Shown one piece after another: positions 24,358 through 31,803 of a DNA stretch of 64,000 bases (positions are counted from its first letter, which is position 1; each line of letters starts with the position of its first letter). The stretch comes from Thiomonas sp. X19 (GTDB lineage: Bacteria > Pseudomonadota > Gammaproteobacteria > Burkholderiales > Burkholderiaceae_C). The translations under genes and the position numbers were made by a program. The stretch covers positions 3,073,546 to 3,137,545 of the forward strand of contig NZ_LT605203.1 in NCBI RefSeq assembly GCF_900089495.1. Reading direction: 5' to 3'. The notes below the pieces were generated by a model. It was not told the DNA's origin. It did no database searches and was given only the letters and a program-made list of their open reading frames with translations.

Positions 24358-24402
24358 ACAGGTCAAGGGCGGCACAGCGCGGCCCTGCAAACAGGAAACA
24401 GC

Positions 24403-24552
24403 ATGAACACCAAAAATAAACTTTATCGCAACGCCGTGTTGCTCAAGACCAAGCCGAAGTCACGCCCAGTGCCGGAGCTTGCGCCCCGGCGCGACCCGCT
24501 GATCTGGGCGATGTTTGGCCCGAACTACAAACCCACAGGAGCGAAATCATGA
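24403..24552 (+). CDS. Very small basic protein (49 residues)
   Basis: Start at 24403 after ACAGGAAACAGC. Basic first half (MNTKNKLYRNAVLLKTKPKS), then a proline- and tryptophan-containing end. It overlaps the next start by ATGA. Function unknown. Confidence 0.5.
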   Translation: MNTKNKLYRNAVLLKTKPKSRPVPELAPRRDPLIWAMFGPNYKPTGAKS

Positions 24553-24896
24553 GCCAACAAATCAATGTCGATGCCTGCCTGCAGGCGCTGTCTGGCTGGA
24601 GCCTGGCCGATCTTTGGACGGTCCTGGCACAAGCCGAACTCTGGGAACTCGGCGCGATGCTCGCCGACCACGCCGACGGCGTGCCGACAGCGGCGCACCA
24701 GTATCCAGATGCCGAACAAAGGCTCGGTTTCTGGGCCGAAAGCTGCGGCCTGGACCCGAGCACCGGGGAGCGGGCGGCTGTTGAGCCCGACCCGGCGACG
24801 GGCGAGACCGAGGCCTTTTTTCTGGCGAAGGACGGTGCACGGATGATCGTGCGCGAACTGCAAACCCCTGTCCGGCGCGAAGACAAGAAAGATTGA
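24549..24896 (+). CDS. Hypothetical acidic protein
   Basis: A 115-residue soluble acidic protein rich in A, L, E and D, starting in an ATGA overlap with the previous small gene and preceded by ACAGGAGCGAAATC. No family recognised. A terminator follows 42 bases after the stop. Confidence 0.6.
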   Translation: MSQQINVDACLQALSGWSLADLWTVLAQAELWELGAMLADHADGVPTAAHQYPDAEQRLGFWAESCGLDPSTGERAAVEPDPATGETEAFFLAKDGARMIVRELQTPVRREDKKD

Positions 24897-24938
24897 TGGC
24901 ATCGGCATGTTTTAAGCAGGCCACTACAGCCACTTCCC

Positions 24939-24961
24939 AGCCCGCCCCGCGCGGGCTTTTT
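24939..24961 (+). terminator. Rho-independent terminator
   Basis: AGCCCGC (24939-24945) pairs with GCGGGCT (24951-24957) and runs into TTTTT. The following ~220 bases up to 25180 show no convincing gene or box copy. Confidence 0.75.
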
Positions 24962-25180
24962 CATGCGCGCTGCGCACGCATGCCGGGGCTCGTTCCAGCC
25001 CCTGCCAATCTGCCATCCGAAGCCGCCCCGACCTGCGGCGCCTTGGCGCTCAGGCATCTGCCACGCCAGCCCTGCGCTCTGTCATGTCCGCTGCACGCGC
25101 CATGCCTGCGGCACCGGCTTGCAGGCTCGCCCCATGAGGCGGCTCCGAACAGCAGATTTCAACCAGCAGGAGAAGATGAC

Positions 25181-25465
25181 ATGAACGATCCCCTACACCC
25201 CACAAGCAACGGCGAGGCTCACCAAGCAGCAGATGTGCAAATCCCGGAAGCCACCCGGCGCAAGCACTACCTGAGCGGCGAGTTCTTCATCACTCCTCAA
25301 GCCCTCGAAGCGCACGACATCGACGAGGTTCTGCGCTGGTTCAACCTGCCACATGAGCCCGTGACCGTCGGCGATGTGCGCGACATCGGACACGGCCTGA
25401 AAGCGTATTTCGGATACGACGACAGTAAGCCGATGCGCAAGGCTCTCTTTGTCCGCATCTACTGA
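25181..25465 (+). CDS. Hypothetical protein
   Basis: Start at 25181 after CAGCAGGAGAAGATGAC; 94 residues, soluble, slightly acidic, with YLSGEFFITPQALEAHDIDE in the middle. The frame extends upstream without a credible start. No family recognised. The next gene follows after 30 bases with its own AGGAG. Confidence 0.55.
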   Translation: MNDPLHPTSNGEAHQAADVQIPEATRRKHYLSGEFFITPQALEAHDIDEVLRWFNLPHEPVTVGDVRDIGHGLKAYFGYDDSKPMRKALFVRIY

Positions 25466-25495
25466 TCCACACGCACACCATCAGGAGCACCAGCT

Positions 25496-25951
25496 ATGAC
25501 CACTGCAACCCCAACCGGCACCACGGCCGCCGACTTGTTCGGCGAGCCCATCCACATCTACACCCGCGCCCAGGCCATCGAGGACGGCATGCTGATCGAC
25601 GTCAGCGGCACGGCAAGAGAGGCTGGCATCGTCTGGCCTGTGGCCATCACCAGCGCCGTATGGAGCGACGCCTGCGCCTGGACCGACGCCGACGACAAGC
25701 GCAAGGGTGGCGGGGCGTGCTGGCAGAGCGAGAGCGGCAGGCTTTGGGATGCCGTGTGGATGGCATCGCGCGCGATCCGCGCAGGACTGCGGCGCGGGCA
25801 CGATGGCCGCGACCCGATCTTGTTTCAAGTCCTGCGCATTCCCCGCGAAGGCCGGGGCGTTCGTCCCCGCCTGGCCACGCTCAAGCTGCAGGTCGGCCCT
25901 GGCGACGCAGGCGAGCCGGTCATCACGATCATGCTTCCGGGCGAGGATTGA
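25496..25951 (+). CDS. DUF6573-like hypothetical protein
   Basis: A 151-residue protein whose first half (LFGEPIHIYTRAQAIEDG, DVSGTAREAG, WPVAITSAVW) and the later GRLWDAVWMA segment match a small family common on plasmids and integrative elements (DUF6573, recalled from family knowledge). Role unknown. It starts after CAGGAGCACCAGCT. The BrnT/BrnA pair follows after 30 AT-rich bases. Confidence 0.65.
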   Translation: MTTATPTGTTAADLFGEPIHIYTRAQAIEDGMLIDVSGTAREAGIVWPVAITSAVWSDACAWTDADDKRKGGGACWQSESGRLWDAVWMASRAIRAGLRRGHDGRDPILFQVLRIPREGRGVRPRLATLKLQVGPGDAGEPVITIMLPGED

Positions 25952-25981
25952 AAGCACGCAAATTTGTACTAACATATTTAT

Positions 25982-26275
25982 ATGCTCACCAAATTCGAAT
26001 GGGACTCCGCCAAGGCGCTGGCCAACCTGCGCAAGCATGGGGTGAGCTTCGAGACGGCCATGCGCGTGTTTGCCGATCCGCTCGCATCGTCCAATCAGGA
26101 TCGCATCGAAGGCGGTGAGCCAAGGTGGATCACCATCGGCGTGGTGGAGGGCTATGTGTTGCTCGTGGTGGCGCACACCGTGCGCAACGAGGACGATGGC
26201 ACCGAGATCATCCGCATCATCTCGGCCCGGCGCGCCGACCCGAAGGAAAGGAAAGACTATGAGCAAAATGGTTAA
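25982..26275 (+). CDS. brnT: BrnT-family toxin (ribonuclease)
   Basis: A 97-residue protein with the BrnT signature: FEWDSAKALANLRKHGVSFE at residues 5-24, a FADPLA segment, and the late IIRIISARRADPKERKDYE. BrnT toxins adopt a RelE-like fold and cleave RNA, stopping translation. The 30-base gap upstream is AT-rich (TTTGTACTAACATATTTATATG) and probably holds the promoter and the BrnA operator. It overlaps brnA by 17 bases. Residues of the family look intact. Confidence 0.88.
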   Translation: MLTKFEWDSAKALANLRKHGVSFETAMRVFADPLASSNQDRIEGGEPRWITIGVVEGYVLLVVAHTVRNEDDGTEIIRIISARRADPKERKDYEQNG

Positions 26276-26609
26276 ACATGCCGTGGACCTGGCCAAGCTG
26301 CCGCCCCTGACCGCCAGGCAGCGCAAGGAACTGGAGGCCCTGGCGGCGAAGCCTGACAGCGGTATCGATGTCAGCGACATCCCGGCGCTGGGGGATGCGT
26401 TCTGGAAGAACGCGGTGCGCAACCCGTTCTACAAGCCCACCAAGACGCCGACCACGGTGCGCGTGGACTCGGACGTGCTGCTGTGGCTCAAATCCAAGGG
26501 GCGGGGCTACCAGACCAAGATCAACGCCATCCTGCGCGAGGCGATGCTGCGGGAGGTGGCGCCAGCCAAGCCTGCGCCGCGCGGCGAGCGGCACCGCAAG
26601 GCGGCTTGA
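26259..26609 (+). CDS. brnA: BrnA-family antitoxin
   Basis: Start at 26259 with GGAAAGGAAAG upstream and inside the end of brnT; 116 residues. The C-terminal part (TTVRVDSDVLLWLKSKGRG, then TKINAILREAM) is the ribbon-helix-helix DNA-binding module of BrnA antitoxins, and the middle (FWKNAVRNPFYKP) is also typical. BrnA neutralises BrnT and represses the operon. A toxin-antitoxin pair would stabilise the element. Confidence 0.88.
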   Translation: MSKMVKHAVDLAKLPPLTARQRKELEALAAKPDSGIDVSDIPALGDAFWKNAVRNPFYKPTKTPTTVRVDSDVLLWLKSKGRGYQTKINAILREAMLREVAPAKPAPRGERHRKAA

Positions 26610-26702
26610 AGAACTAACCCAGCTTTGCCACAGGAGCGGTCTGTCGCTGCGCCGCGTTCCCACAAGGTTTTCCGGAGATCCTTGAAAAAAGACTCGGGCC
26701 AA

Positions 26703-26719
26703 GTGGGCCTTTGGCCCAC
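26703..26719 (+). repeat. Perfect 7-bp hairpin
   Basis: GTGGGCC (26703-26709), TTT, GGCCCAC (26713-26719). Lies after brnA in the 250-base gap; it may act as a terminator although no T-run follows. Confidence 0.45.
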
Positions 26720-26736
26720 CCACTTCAGCCCAAAAG

Positions 26737-26788
26737 AATTGCGGTGTTTTCCAATATATAAATTTCTTTATTGGAATCCACCGCAATT
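26737..26788. repeat. 52-bp two-level inverted repeat
   Basis: Outer arms AATTGCGGTG (26737-26746) and CACCGCAATT (26779-26788) are perfect; then four unpaired bases on each side; then inner arms CCAATA (26751-26756) and TATTGG (26769-26774) around a 12-base AT-rich centre. The right outer arm runs into box copy 12. Confidence 0.55.
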
Positions 26789-26802
26789 TCCTCACGTGCG
26801 TA
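26787..26802 (+). promoter_or_regulatory. Element-specific box copy 12 with 10-bp stem
   Basis: TTTCC 26787-26791, seven bases, CGTA 26799-26802. CAGGGCATCG (26809-26818) pairs perfectly with CGATGCCCTG (26826-26835). Start at 26863. Confidence 0.75.
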
Positions 26803-26862
26803 TCACGCCAGGGCATCGACATTCGCGATGCCCTGTCAACCCGAAACCTCAGGAGCATCACC

Positions 26863-27279
26863 TTGAAAGCAACGACCAAACGACTTCTGGCCCGTGCCGG
26901 CATCCAGGCGGATGGCAGTGAGCGAGCCTTGAGCGCCATCATCACTGCGGCGGTCAAGCAGAAATACCAACAATACACTTCCCGCACTCTGATCGAGGCG
27001 ATCAACCTGGACAATCGTGCCTGGTGCGAAGCTCACCGCTACACGCACAGCCGCACCCAGCCGCTGGAATCGGTGCGGCTCGAACTTCTGAAGCGCGTTG
27101 CTCGTGCGCACGTTGGCTCCCGCCAAGTCATGCAGAAGCTCCAGCGCGACATCGCGGACGGCGAGTTTGTGAGGAAGTTTGGCGAGGACATGGCCGAGGC
27201 CGTCGACTTCCTGCAAAGCCCCGCCAAGTTCCGTGCCGAGTTCCGCCGGATGCGCGCCGAGATGGTCAAGAGCGTATAA
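26863..27279 (+). CDS. Hypothetical basic helical protein
   Basis: TTG start at 26863, chosen because CTCAGGAGCATCACC precedes it; 138 residues, rich in R, K and E and without membrane segments. It contains KRLLARAGIQADGSERALS at the start and a LKRVARAHVGSRQVMQKLQR block in the middle. No family recognised. The 17-base gap to the next gene suggests joint expression from box copy 12. Confidence 0.55.
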   Translation: MKATTKRLLARAGIQADGSERALSAIITAAVKQKYQQYTSRTLIEAINLDNRAWCEAHRYTHSRTQPLESVRLELLKRVARAHVGSRQVMQKLQRDIADGEFVRKFGEDMAEAVDFLQSPAKFRAEFRRMRAEMVKSV

Positions 27280-27295
27280 GCAAGGGGCGGAGATC

Positions 27296-27658
27296 ATGGC
27301 CAAGAAACTCACGGCCGAACAGAAAGCAGCGCGCCGCATGGAGAAGCACGGCAACGAGTACATCGCGGCCGTTGCCGCAGCCGCGGCGCGTGGGCTTGCC
27401 CCGCTTACTGGCACCGTGCCGCAGTGCGTCTGGGCGGAGCCCATCCGCGACCGCGCCATGACCGCAGACCCCACGCTTGTTGACGCCGTACGCGGCCGTG
27501 AAGGGTGCGCCACCGCGCAGTTCTGGATCGTGAACAGGTATAAGGTCGGGGAGCCACTGGCTGAAGCTGTGAGGACTGCTGGCAACGAGCCTGAAATGGC
27601 GCCGAATGCACGAGCCAAAGAATCAGAGCCAAGCGCCCGGCAGCTCGACATGTTCTGA
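27296..27658 (+). CDS. Hypothetical protein
   Basis: Start at 27296 after AGGGGCGGAGATC; 120 residues, basic and helical at the start (KKLTAEQKAARRMEKHGNE), then alanine-rich, with a QLDMF C-terminus. QxxxF-type ends such as QLDMF resemble beta-clamp-binding motifs (QLSLF type), so an interaction with the replication sliding clamp is a possibility. No family recognised. The downstream gene is on the other strand. Confidence 0.55.
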   Translation: MAKKLTAEQKAARRMEKHGNEYIAAVAAAAARGLAPLTGTVPQCVWAEPIRDRAMTADPTLVDAVRGREGCATAQFWIVNRYKVGEPLAEAVRTAGNEPEMAPNARAKESEPSARQLDMF

Positions 27659-27783
27659 CCACCGTCAGGCCGCTGCCTGCGCGTGTCCACGTGGACCGCA
27701 ACCGCCCTGGGCTGCACCAGGTCAAGCGCGCGGCCGCGTTCAAGCGCGGCCTGGATGGATTGCTCAGAAGTCGCCATGCGCGA

Positions 27784-28398
27784 TTATCCCAGCTTCGCCA
27801 CCGCGCCCAAGTACCCAGCATGGTGCCGCAGCGCGTAGTCCTGGCGCGTGAAGCCACTGAGTTGGACGGCCAGCACCGCGAGTACATCGCCAATTACAGA
27901 CATCACCGTCGTTGATGTCGTGGGCGCCAGGCCCAGCGGGCAGACCTCGGCAGGGTCTCCCGTCCACAGCACCAGGTCAGAACACGCGGCAAGCTCCGAG
28001 TCGCTCTTGCCCGTGATCGTGACAATCCGCACATCGGGATGCAACTGCCTGGCCAGATGCACAAGCTCAACGACCTCCCGCGTTTTGCCCGAGTTCGAGA
28101 TAAGCAGCAGGCAGTCATGGATGCCGAGCACGCCCAGGTCGCCGTGCTGGGCCTCCAGAGGGTGCAGGAAGATCGATGGCACGCCGACCGAGCACAGCGT
28201 GGTCGCGATCTTCGCCCCGATGCCGCCCGCTTTGCCGACGCCGGAGACAACCACTTTGCCCCCGGCGCGGGCCGAAGCAAGAAAACACTGGACAGCAGGC
28301 TCGAAAGGATTGTCCAGGGGGATGTTTTGGATGACCGCGGCTTCGGCCGCGAGGATGGATTGGATTGCGTTTTGCATGATCGGATTATCAGGGGTCAT
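27784..28398 (-). CDS. SIS-domain phosphosugar isomerase, KdsD-like without CBS domains
   Basis: Start at 28398 (MTPDNPIMQ); 204 residues. It matches the SIS half of arabinose-5-phosphate isomerases: GKVVVSGVGKAGGIGAKIA, HPLEAQHGDLG, LLISNSGKTREV, VCPLGLAPTTSTT and DYALRHHAGYLGA. KdsD makes the precursor of Kdo for lipopolysaccharide and normally has about 330 residues with two CBS domains; those are absent here. Single-domain forms exist in other bacteria. It is one of only two genes of the element on the minus strand and diverges from the AlpA-like gene. Confidence 0.8.
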   Translation of the reverse strand: MTPDNPIMQNAIQSILAAEAAVIQNIPLDNPFEPAVQCFLASARAGGKVVVSGVGKAGGIGAKIATTLCSVGVPSIFLHPLEAQHGDLGVLGIHDCLLLISNSGKTREVVELVHLARQLHPDVRIVTITGKSDSELAACSDLVLWTGDPAEVCPLGLAPTTSTTVMSVIGDVLAVLAVQLSGFTRQDYALRHHAGYLGAVAKLG

Positions 28399-28402
28399 CA
28401 CT

Positions 28403-28418
28403 TTTCCGCCGGTGTGTA
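28403..28418 (+). promoter_or_regulatory. Element-specific box copy 13 (TGTA variant)
   Basis: TTTCC 28403-28407, seven bases, TGTA 28415-28418, between the divergent SIS gene and the AlpA-like gene, 24 bases before its start at 28443. Confidence 0.6.
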
Positions 28419-28442
28419 GCTGCCCATGGACAGGAGAAACCC

Positions 28443-28715
28443 ATGAGCACCAACAACGAAATCCCACGGCTGGTCAACACCAAAGAAGCGGCAAAAATCC
28501 TTGGCGTGTCCAAGGCCACCCTGGACCGCGACCGCGCCACCGGGTGCGCAGGCGGCGTGCCCTGCATAAGAATTGGCGGGAGGGCCCTGTACAGCCCGGA
28601 GCAAATCCTCGAGTGGGCCAAGGCCAGGGCCATTGTGCCAACGCCAGCCCTGGCGCTGCAGATCGAGGCAGCGCCACAGCCCAAGCGCCGGGGGCGGCCC
28701 AGGAAGTTGGTTTAG
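28443..28715 (+). CDS. AlpA/excisionase-like DNA-binding protein
   Basis: A 90-residue protein. Residues 7-60 (RLVNTKEAAKILGVSKATL, then RIGGRALYSPEQILEWAKAR) are the winged helix-turn-helix of the AlpA/MerR-type excisionase family. The end (KRRGRPRK) resembles an AT-hook. Such proteins act as recombination directionality factors or regulators next to integrases, and the integrase gene lies immediately downstream on the other strand, overlapping by 4 bases. Preceded by CAGGAGAAACCC. Confidence 0.75.
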   Translation: MSTNNEIPRLVNTKEAAKILGVSKATLDRDRATGCAGGVPCIRIGGRALYSPEQILEWAKARAIVPTPALALQIEAAPQPKRRGRPRKLV

Positions 28716-29779
28716 CCCAACTTCAGGGCCAAACGCTCTGCATCGATGTGTGTGTACCGCTTGAGCATGGCCAGGCTTTTGTGCCCCGTCATGCTCGCCA
28801 CTTCCATGATGCCCAGGTTCTTCTCAAACAGGCGGGATGTGGCCTCGTGGCGCAGGTCGTGGAAATGCAAATCATGCATGAAGGCTGGATCTGGCTTGAC
28901 GGCCTGCGCTGCGCAGTCAGCGTTGTAAATGCGCAGAGCGCGGGCTTTGCAGTTGGTCCAGACGGTCTCCATACTGCACGGCGTTTTCCAAGTAAAGACC
29001 TTGCCATCAATGCGCCGGGGGAGACTTTGCAGAGCGGCAACCGCTGCGGGCGACAACGCGACGACGCGGAACGTGTCGCCATTTTTTGTCTTACGGCGCT
29101 TGACGCCACGGACGCGACAAATGCTTTTTGCGATGTCAACGTCAGACCAGTTCAAGGACAAGATTTCACTTGCGCGGGCAGCGGTCTCGACAGCAAAAAT
29201 GATGACTTGCCGCAGCCCCACGGAGTAGCGGTTGCGCTTGGCGTCGGCAGCCCGCAGCAGGTACTCGTACTCGGCACCCACCAGGCGCCGCTCTCGGCTC
29301 GGTGGCAACTCTGGTTTGTTGATGGCGCGGACAGGGTTGCCAGCGGGCAGGGCAATCGACAGTTCCTTTTCCGCGTAGGAAAAGACCGCCGACAGCATGC
29401 CCAGGTGGTGGATGACAGATTGGCTGCCAAGGCCGGATTTGAGCAGATCGTCGCGCCACGACGCAACATCGATGCCGCGCACGGCGCTGATAAAGTACGC
29501 GCCGAACCGAGCCTCAACGGCGCGCAGGTATTGAGGTGCACTGTTTGACCTCAGCCTTGGCAGCACCGCCGTTCTGTAGCTGCGGACAGCATCGGCAATC
29601 GTGACCTTCCCGGCATCGTCCCGAAACACGGCGAGATTGCCGCGTTGCGCTTCGCGCTCGATTTCACGAGCCCAGGCCTCGGCAGCGGCCTTCAGATCAA
29701 AGGTGCGGCTGATCGACGGCAAACCCTGCCGCCGGACCTGTGCGCACCACCCATTTTTTCGCTTCTCGATATAAGCCAT
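28712..29779 (-). CDS. int: Tyrosine integrase of the mobilisable element
   Basis: The start is placed at 29779 (MAYIEKRKNGWCAQVRRQG), giving 355 residues, the usual phage-integrase size and N-terminus; the open frame continues upstream but runs through another gene region. Catalytic residues are present: Arg in ETAARASEIL, His-x-x-Arg in LHFHDLRHEATS, His in TGHKS and the tyrosine in LKRYTHI. An arm-type N-terminal domain is present. It lies at the right edge of the element and reads inward, with the AlpA-like gene as probable excision partner. Confidence 0.9.
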   Translation of the reverse strand: MAYIEKRKNGWCAQVRRQGLPSISRTFDLKAAAEAWAREIEREAQRGNLAVFRDDAGKVTIADAVRSYRTAVLPRLRSNSAPQYLRAVEARFGAYFISAVRGIDVASWRDDLLKSGLGSQSVIHHLGMLSAVFSYAEKELSIALPAGNPVRAINKPELPPSRERRLVGAEYEYLLRAADAKRNRYSVGLRQVIIFAVETAARASEILSLNWSDVDIAKSICRVRGVKRRKTKNGDTFRVVALSPAAVAALQSLPRRIDGKVFTWKTPCSMETVWTNCKARALRIYNADCAAQAVKPDPAFMHDLHFHDLRHEATSRLFEKNLGIMEVASMTGHKSLAMLKRYTHIDAERLALKLG

Positions 29780-29863
29780 CTCATTGCTCCCGATTCCCAC
29801 TGGATTCCCATTAATGGGGTACGCAGAAGCGGAAAAGTCAGCAAACATGCGGGTCTCAGCGGG

Positions 29864-31165
29864 ATTGCAATTCCGCTGATGACGCGCTTCGGCTACACCC
29901 CGGTGTTCGCCGGCGCCGTGGAAGCCACCGCCAGCATGGGCGGGCAGATCATGCCGCCGGTGATGGGCGCGGTGGCCTTCATCATGGCCGAGACGCTGAA
30001 CGTGCCCTATGCCGACATCGTCAAGGCTGCGGTGATTCCGGCCTTGCTGTATTACTTCACCGCGTTCTGGATGGTGCATCTGGAGGCCGGGCGCAAAAAG
30101 CTCATGGGCCTGTCGGCCGACGAATGCCCCAACCCTTGGACAGCGCTGAAAGAAAACTGGCATCTCGCGCTGCCGCTGGCGGCGCTGGTGTGGATGCTGT
30201 TTCACGGTTTCACACCCATGTTCGCCGGCATGATGGGCCTGTCGCTCACCGCCATCTTGTTGCTGGGCGCGGCCATTGCCGCGCGTATTTCGCACACGGC
30301 ATTCCGCATGGTGTTCTGGTTCGGCTGCGGCCTGGGGGCTGCGGCTTTCCTCGAGTTCGGCATCGTACCGGTGCTGGGCGTGATCACCCTGCTGGTGGCC
30401 GTCAATCTGATGGTGAAAGGCGGGCACAGCACCCTGCGCGCCTTGCGCAACAGCCTGATCGACGGCGCCCGCCAAGCCTTGCCGGTGGGCATTGCCTGCG
30501 CCATCGTCGGCGTCATCATCGGCGTGCTCACCCTCACGGGCGCGGCCACCAGCTTCGCCGGCTTCATCGTGGATATCGGCTCGCACAGCCTGCTGGCCTC
30601 GCTGGTGCTGACCATGCTGGTGTGCCTAGTGCTGGGCATGGGCATTCCCACCATTCCCAACTACATCATCACCAGTTCCATCGCCGCGCCGGCTTTGCTC
30701 AAGCTCGGGGTGCCGCTGATCGTCAGCCATATGTTCGTGTTTTATTTCGGCATCATGGCCGACCTGACGCCGCCGGTGGCCCTGGCCGCGTTTGCCGCCG
30801 CCTCCATCGCCAAGGCCCCGCCCATGCGCATCGGCTTCAAGGCGACGCAGATCGCGCTGGCTGGTTTCGTCGTGCCCTATATGGCGGTGTACGACCCGCA
30901 ACTCATGCTGCAGGGCGCCTGGACCTGGGCCGGCGTGCTCTACGTGCTCAGCAAGGCCGTGCTGGCCATCGTGCTGTGGGGCGGCGTGGCGGTGGGCTAT
31001 CTGCGCGCCACCCTCACCTTGCCGGAGCGGCTGGCGGCGTTTGCCGCGGCAGCGCTGCTGGTGTCGGCCGTTCCGTTGACGGACGAACTCGGCTTCGCCG
31101 CCGCAGCGCTCTTGCTGCTGGCGCATGGCTGGCGCACGCGGGGACAGGCAGCCGTCGCGGCTTAG
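29864..31165 (+). pseudogene. TRAP transporter fused permease, N-terminally truncated
   Basis: About 430 residues homologous to the C-terminal part of 4TM/12TM fused TRAP permeases, beginning at IPLMTRFGYTPVF and including GAVEATASMGGQIMPPVMGA, which is a hallmark of the family. Many membrane helices follow. Upstream of 29864 the homology stops and element sequence begins, so roughly the N-terminal third or more is lost. TRAP permeases import carboxylates with a periplasmic binding protein. The open frame reaches into the element but without a suitable start. It converges with dedA, overlapping by 4 bases. Confidence 0.8.
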
Positions 31166-31803
31166 GCGACGCTGGCCCGCCGCGCCTTCCACCAGCCCAA
31201 GCCCACCGGCAGCAGCGACAGCACGATGATGCCGAGCGTGAGCAAACCCAGGTTGTGTTTGATCCACGGGATGTTGCCGAACAGATGGCCGGCCGCCATC
31301 AACGAACCCACCCACAGCCCGCCGCCGCCGATGTTGTAGACGAGGAATTTGGGGTAGGACATCTCGGCCACGCCGGCGACGAAAGGCGCGAAGGTGCGCA
31401 AAAACGGGACGAAGCGCGTGGCGACGATGGTGATGCCGCCATAGCGCTCGTAGAACGCGTGGGCACGGTCGAAAGCCTTGCGGTTGAACCAGCGGCTGTC
31501 TTTCCAGGTGAACACGCGGTGGCCGATGGCGCGGCCGATGAAGTAGTTGGAAATATTGCCCAGCACCGCTGCCGCCCACAGCAGGCCGAAGGCCAGCGGG
31601 CCGTTGAGCGACCCCGCGGCGGAAAACGCGCCGACGATGAACAACATCGAATCGCCCGGCAAAAACGGCATGACCACCAGCCCGGTTTCGACGAACACGA
31701 TGGCAAACAGCACACCGTACACCCAGGGCCCATAGGCTTGGATGAACTGGGCGAGTTGCACGTCGAAGTGCAGGATGATGTTGACGATGCTGGAGGGGTC
31801 CAT
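31162..31803 (-). CDS. DedA-family membrane protein
   Basis: Start at 31803 (MDPSSIVNIILHFD); 213 residues with several membrane helices. Family marks are ETGLVVMPFLPGDSMLF (about residues 40-56), GNISNYFIGRAIGHR and TRFVPFLRTFAPFVAGVAEM. DedA/Tvp38 proteins act in membrane homeostasis, and some flip undecaprenyl phosphate or phospholipids. Length and motifs are complete. It diverges from mutL with about 120 bases between them. Confidence 0.88.
   Translation of the reverse strand: MDPSSIVNIILHFDVQLAQFIQAYGPWVYGVLFAIVFVETGLVVMPFLPGDSMLFIVGAFSAAGSLNGPLAFGLLWAAAVLGNISNYFIGRAIGHRVFTWKDSRWFNRKAFDRAHAFYERYGGITIVATRFVPFLRTFAPFVAGVAEMSYPKFLVYNIGGGGLWVGSLMAAGHLFGNIPWIKHNLGLLTLGIIVLSLLPVGLGWWKARRASVA

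Larger units (their letters stand above)
5398..29863. mobile_element. Integrated mobilisable replicon (approximate limits)
   Basis: Defined by IncQ-like replication genes, a coupling protein, a MobF relaxase, ArdC, a toxin-antitoxin pair and an integrase at the right edge, where a TRAP permease gene resumes without its 5' part. Nearly all genes read rightward and share the box motif. No VirB/Trb secretion genes are seen. The left limit is uncertain; the restriction-modification operon at 1-4936 may also belong to it, and the missing TRAP 5' part is not in the window. Confidence 0.65.

Noticed and set aside
8417..28418. The 13 boxes as integron attC sites or as sigma-54 promoters
   Set aside because: There is no RYYYAAC/GTTRRRY core pair as in attC, and no TGGC-N8-TGC/GG-N10-GC spacing as in sigma-54 promoters; the constant N7 spacer fits neither.
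8417..28418. The boxes as a CRISPR-like or tandem repeat array
   Set aside because: The copies are hundreds to thousands of bases apart with genes between them; no regular spacers. No CRISPR array was seen anywhere in the window.
29780..30586. Upstream extension of the integrase frame to 30586
   Set aside because: The extension is antisense to the TRAP permease and has no integrase homology; the normal N-terminus is at 29779.
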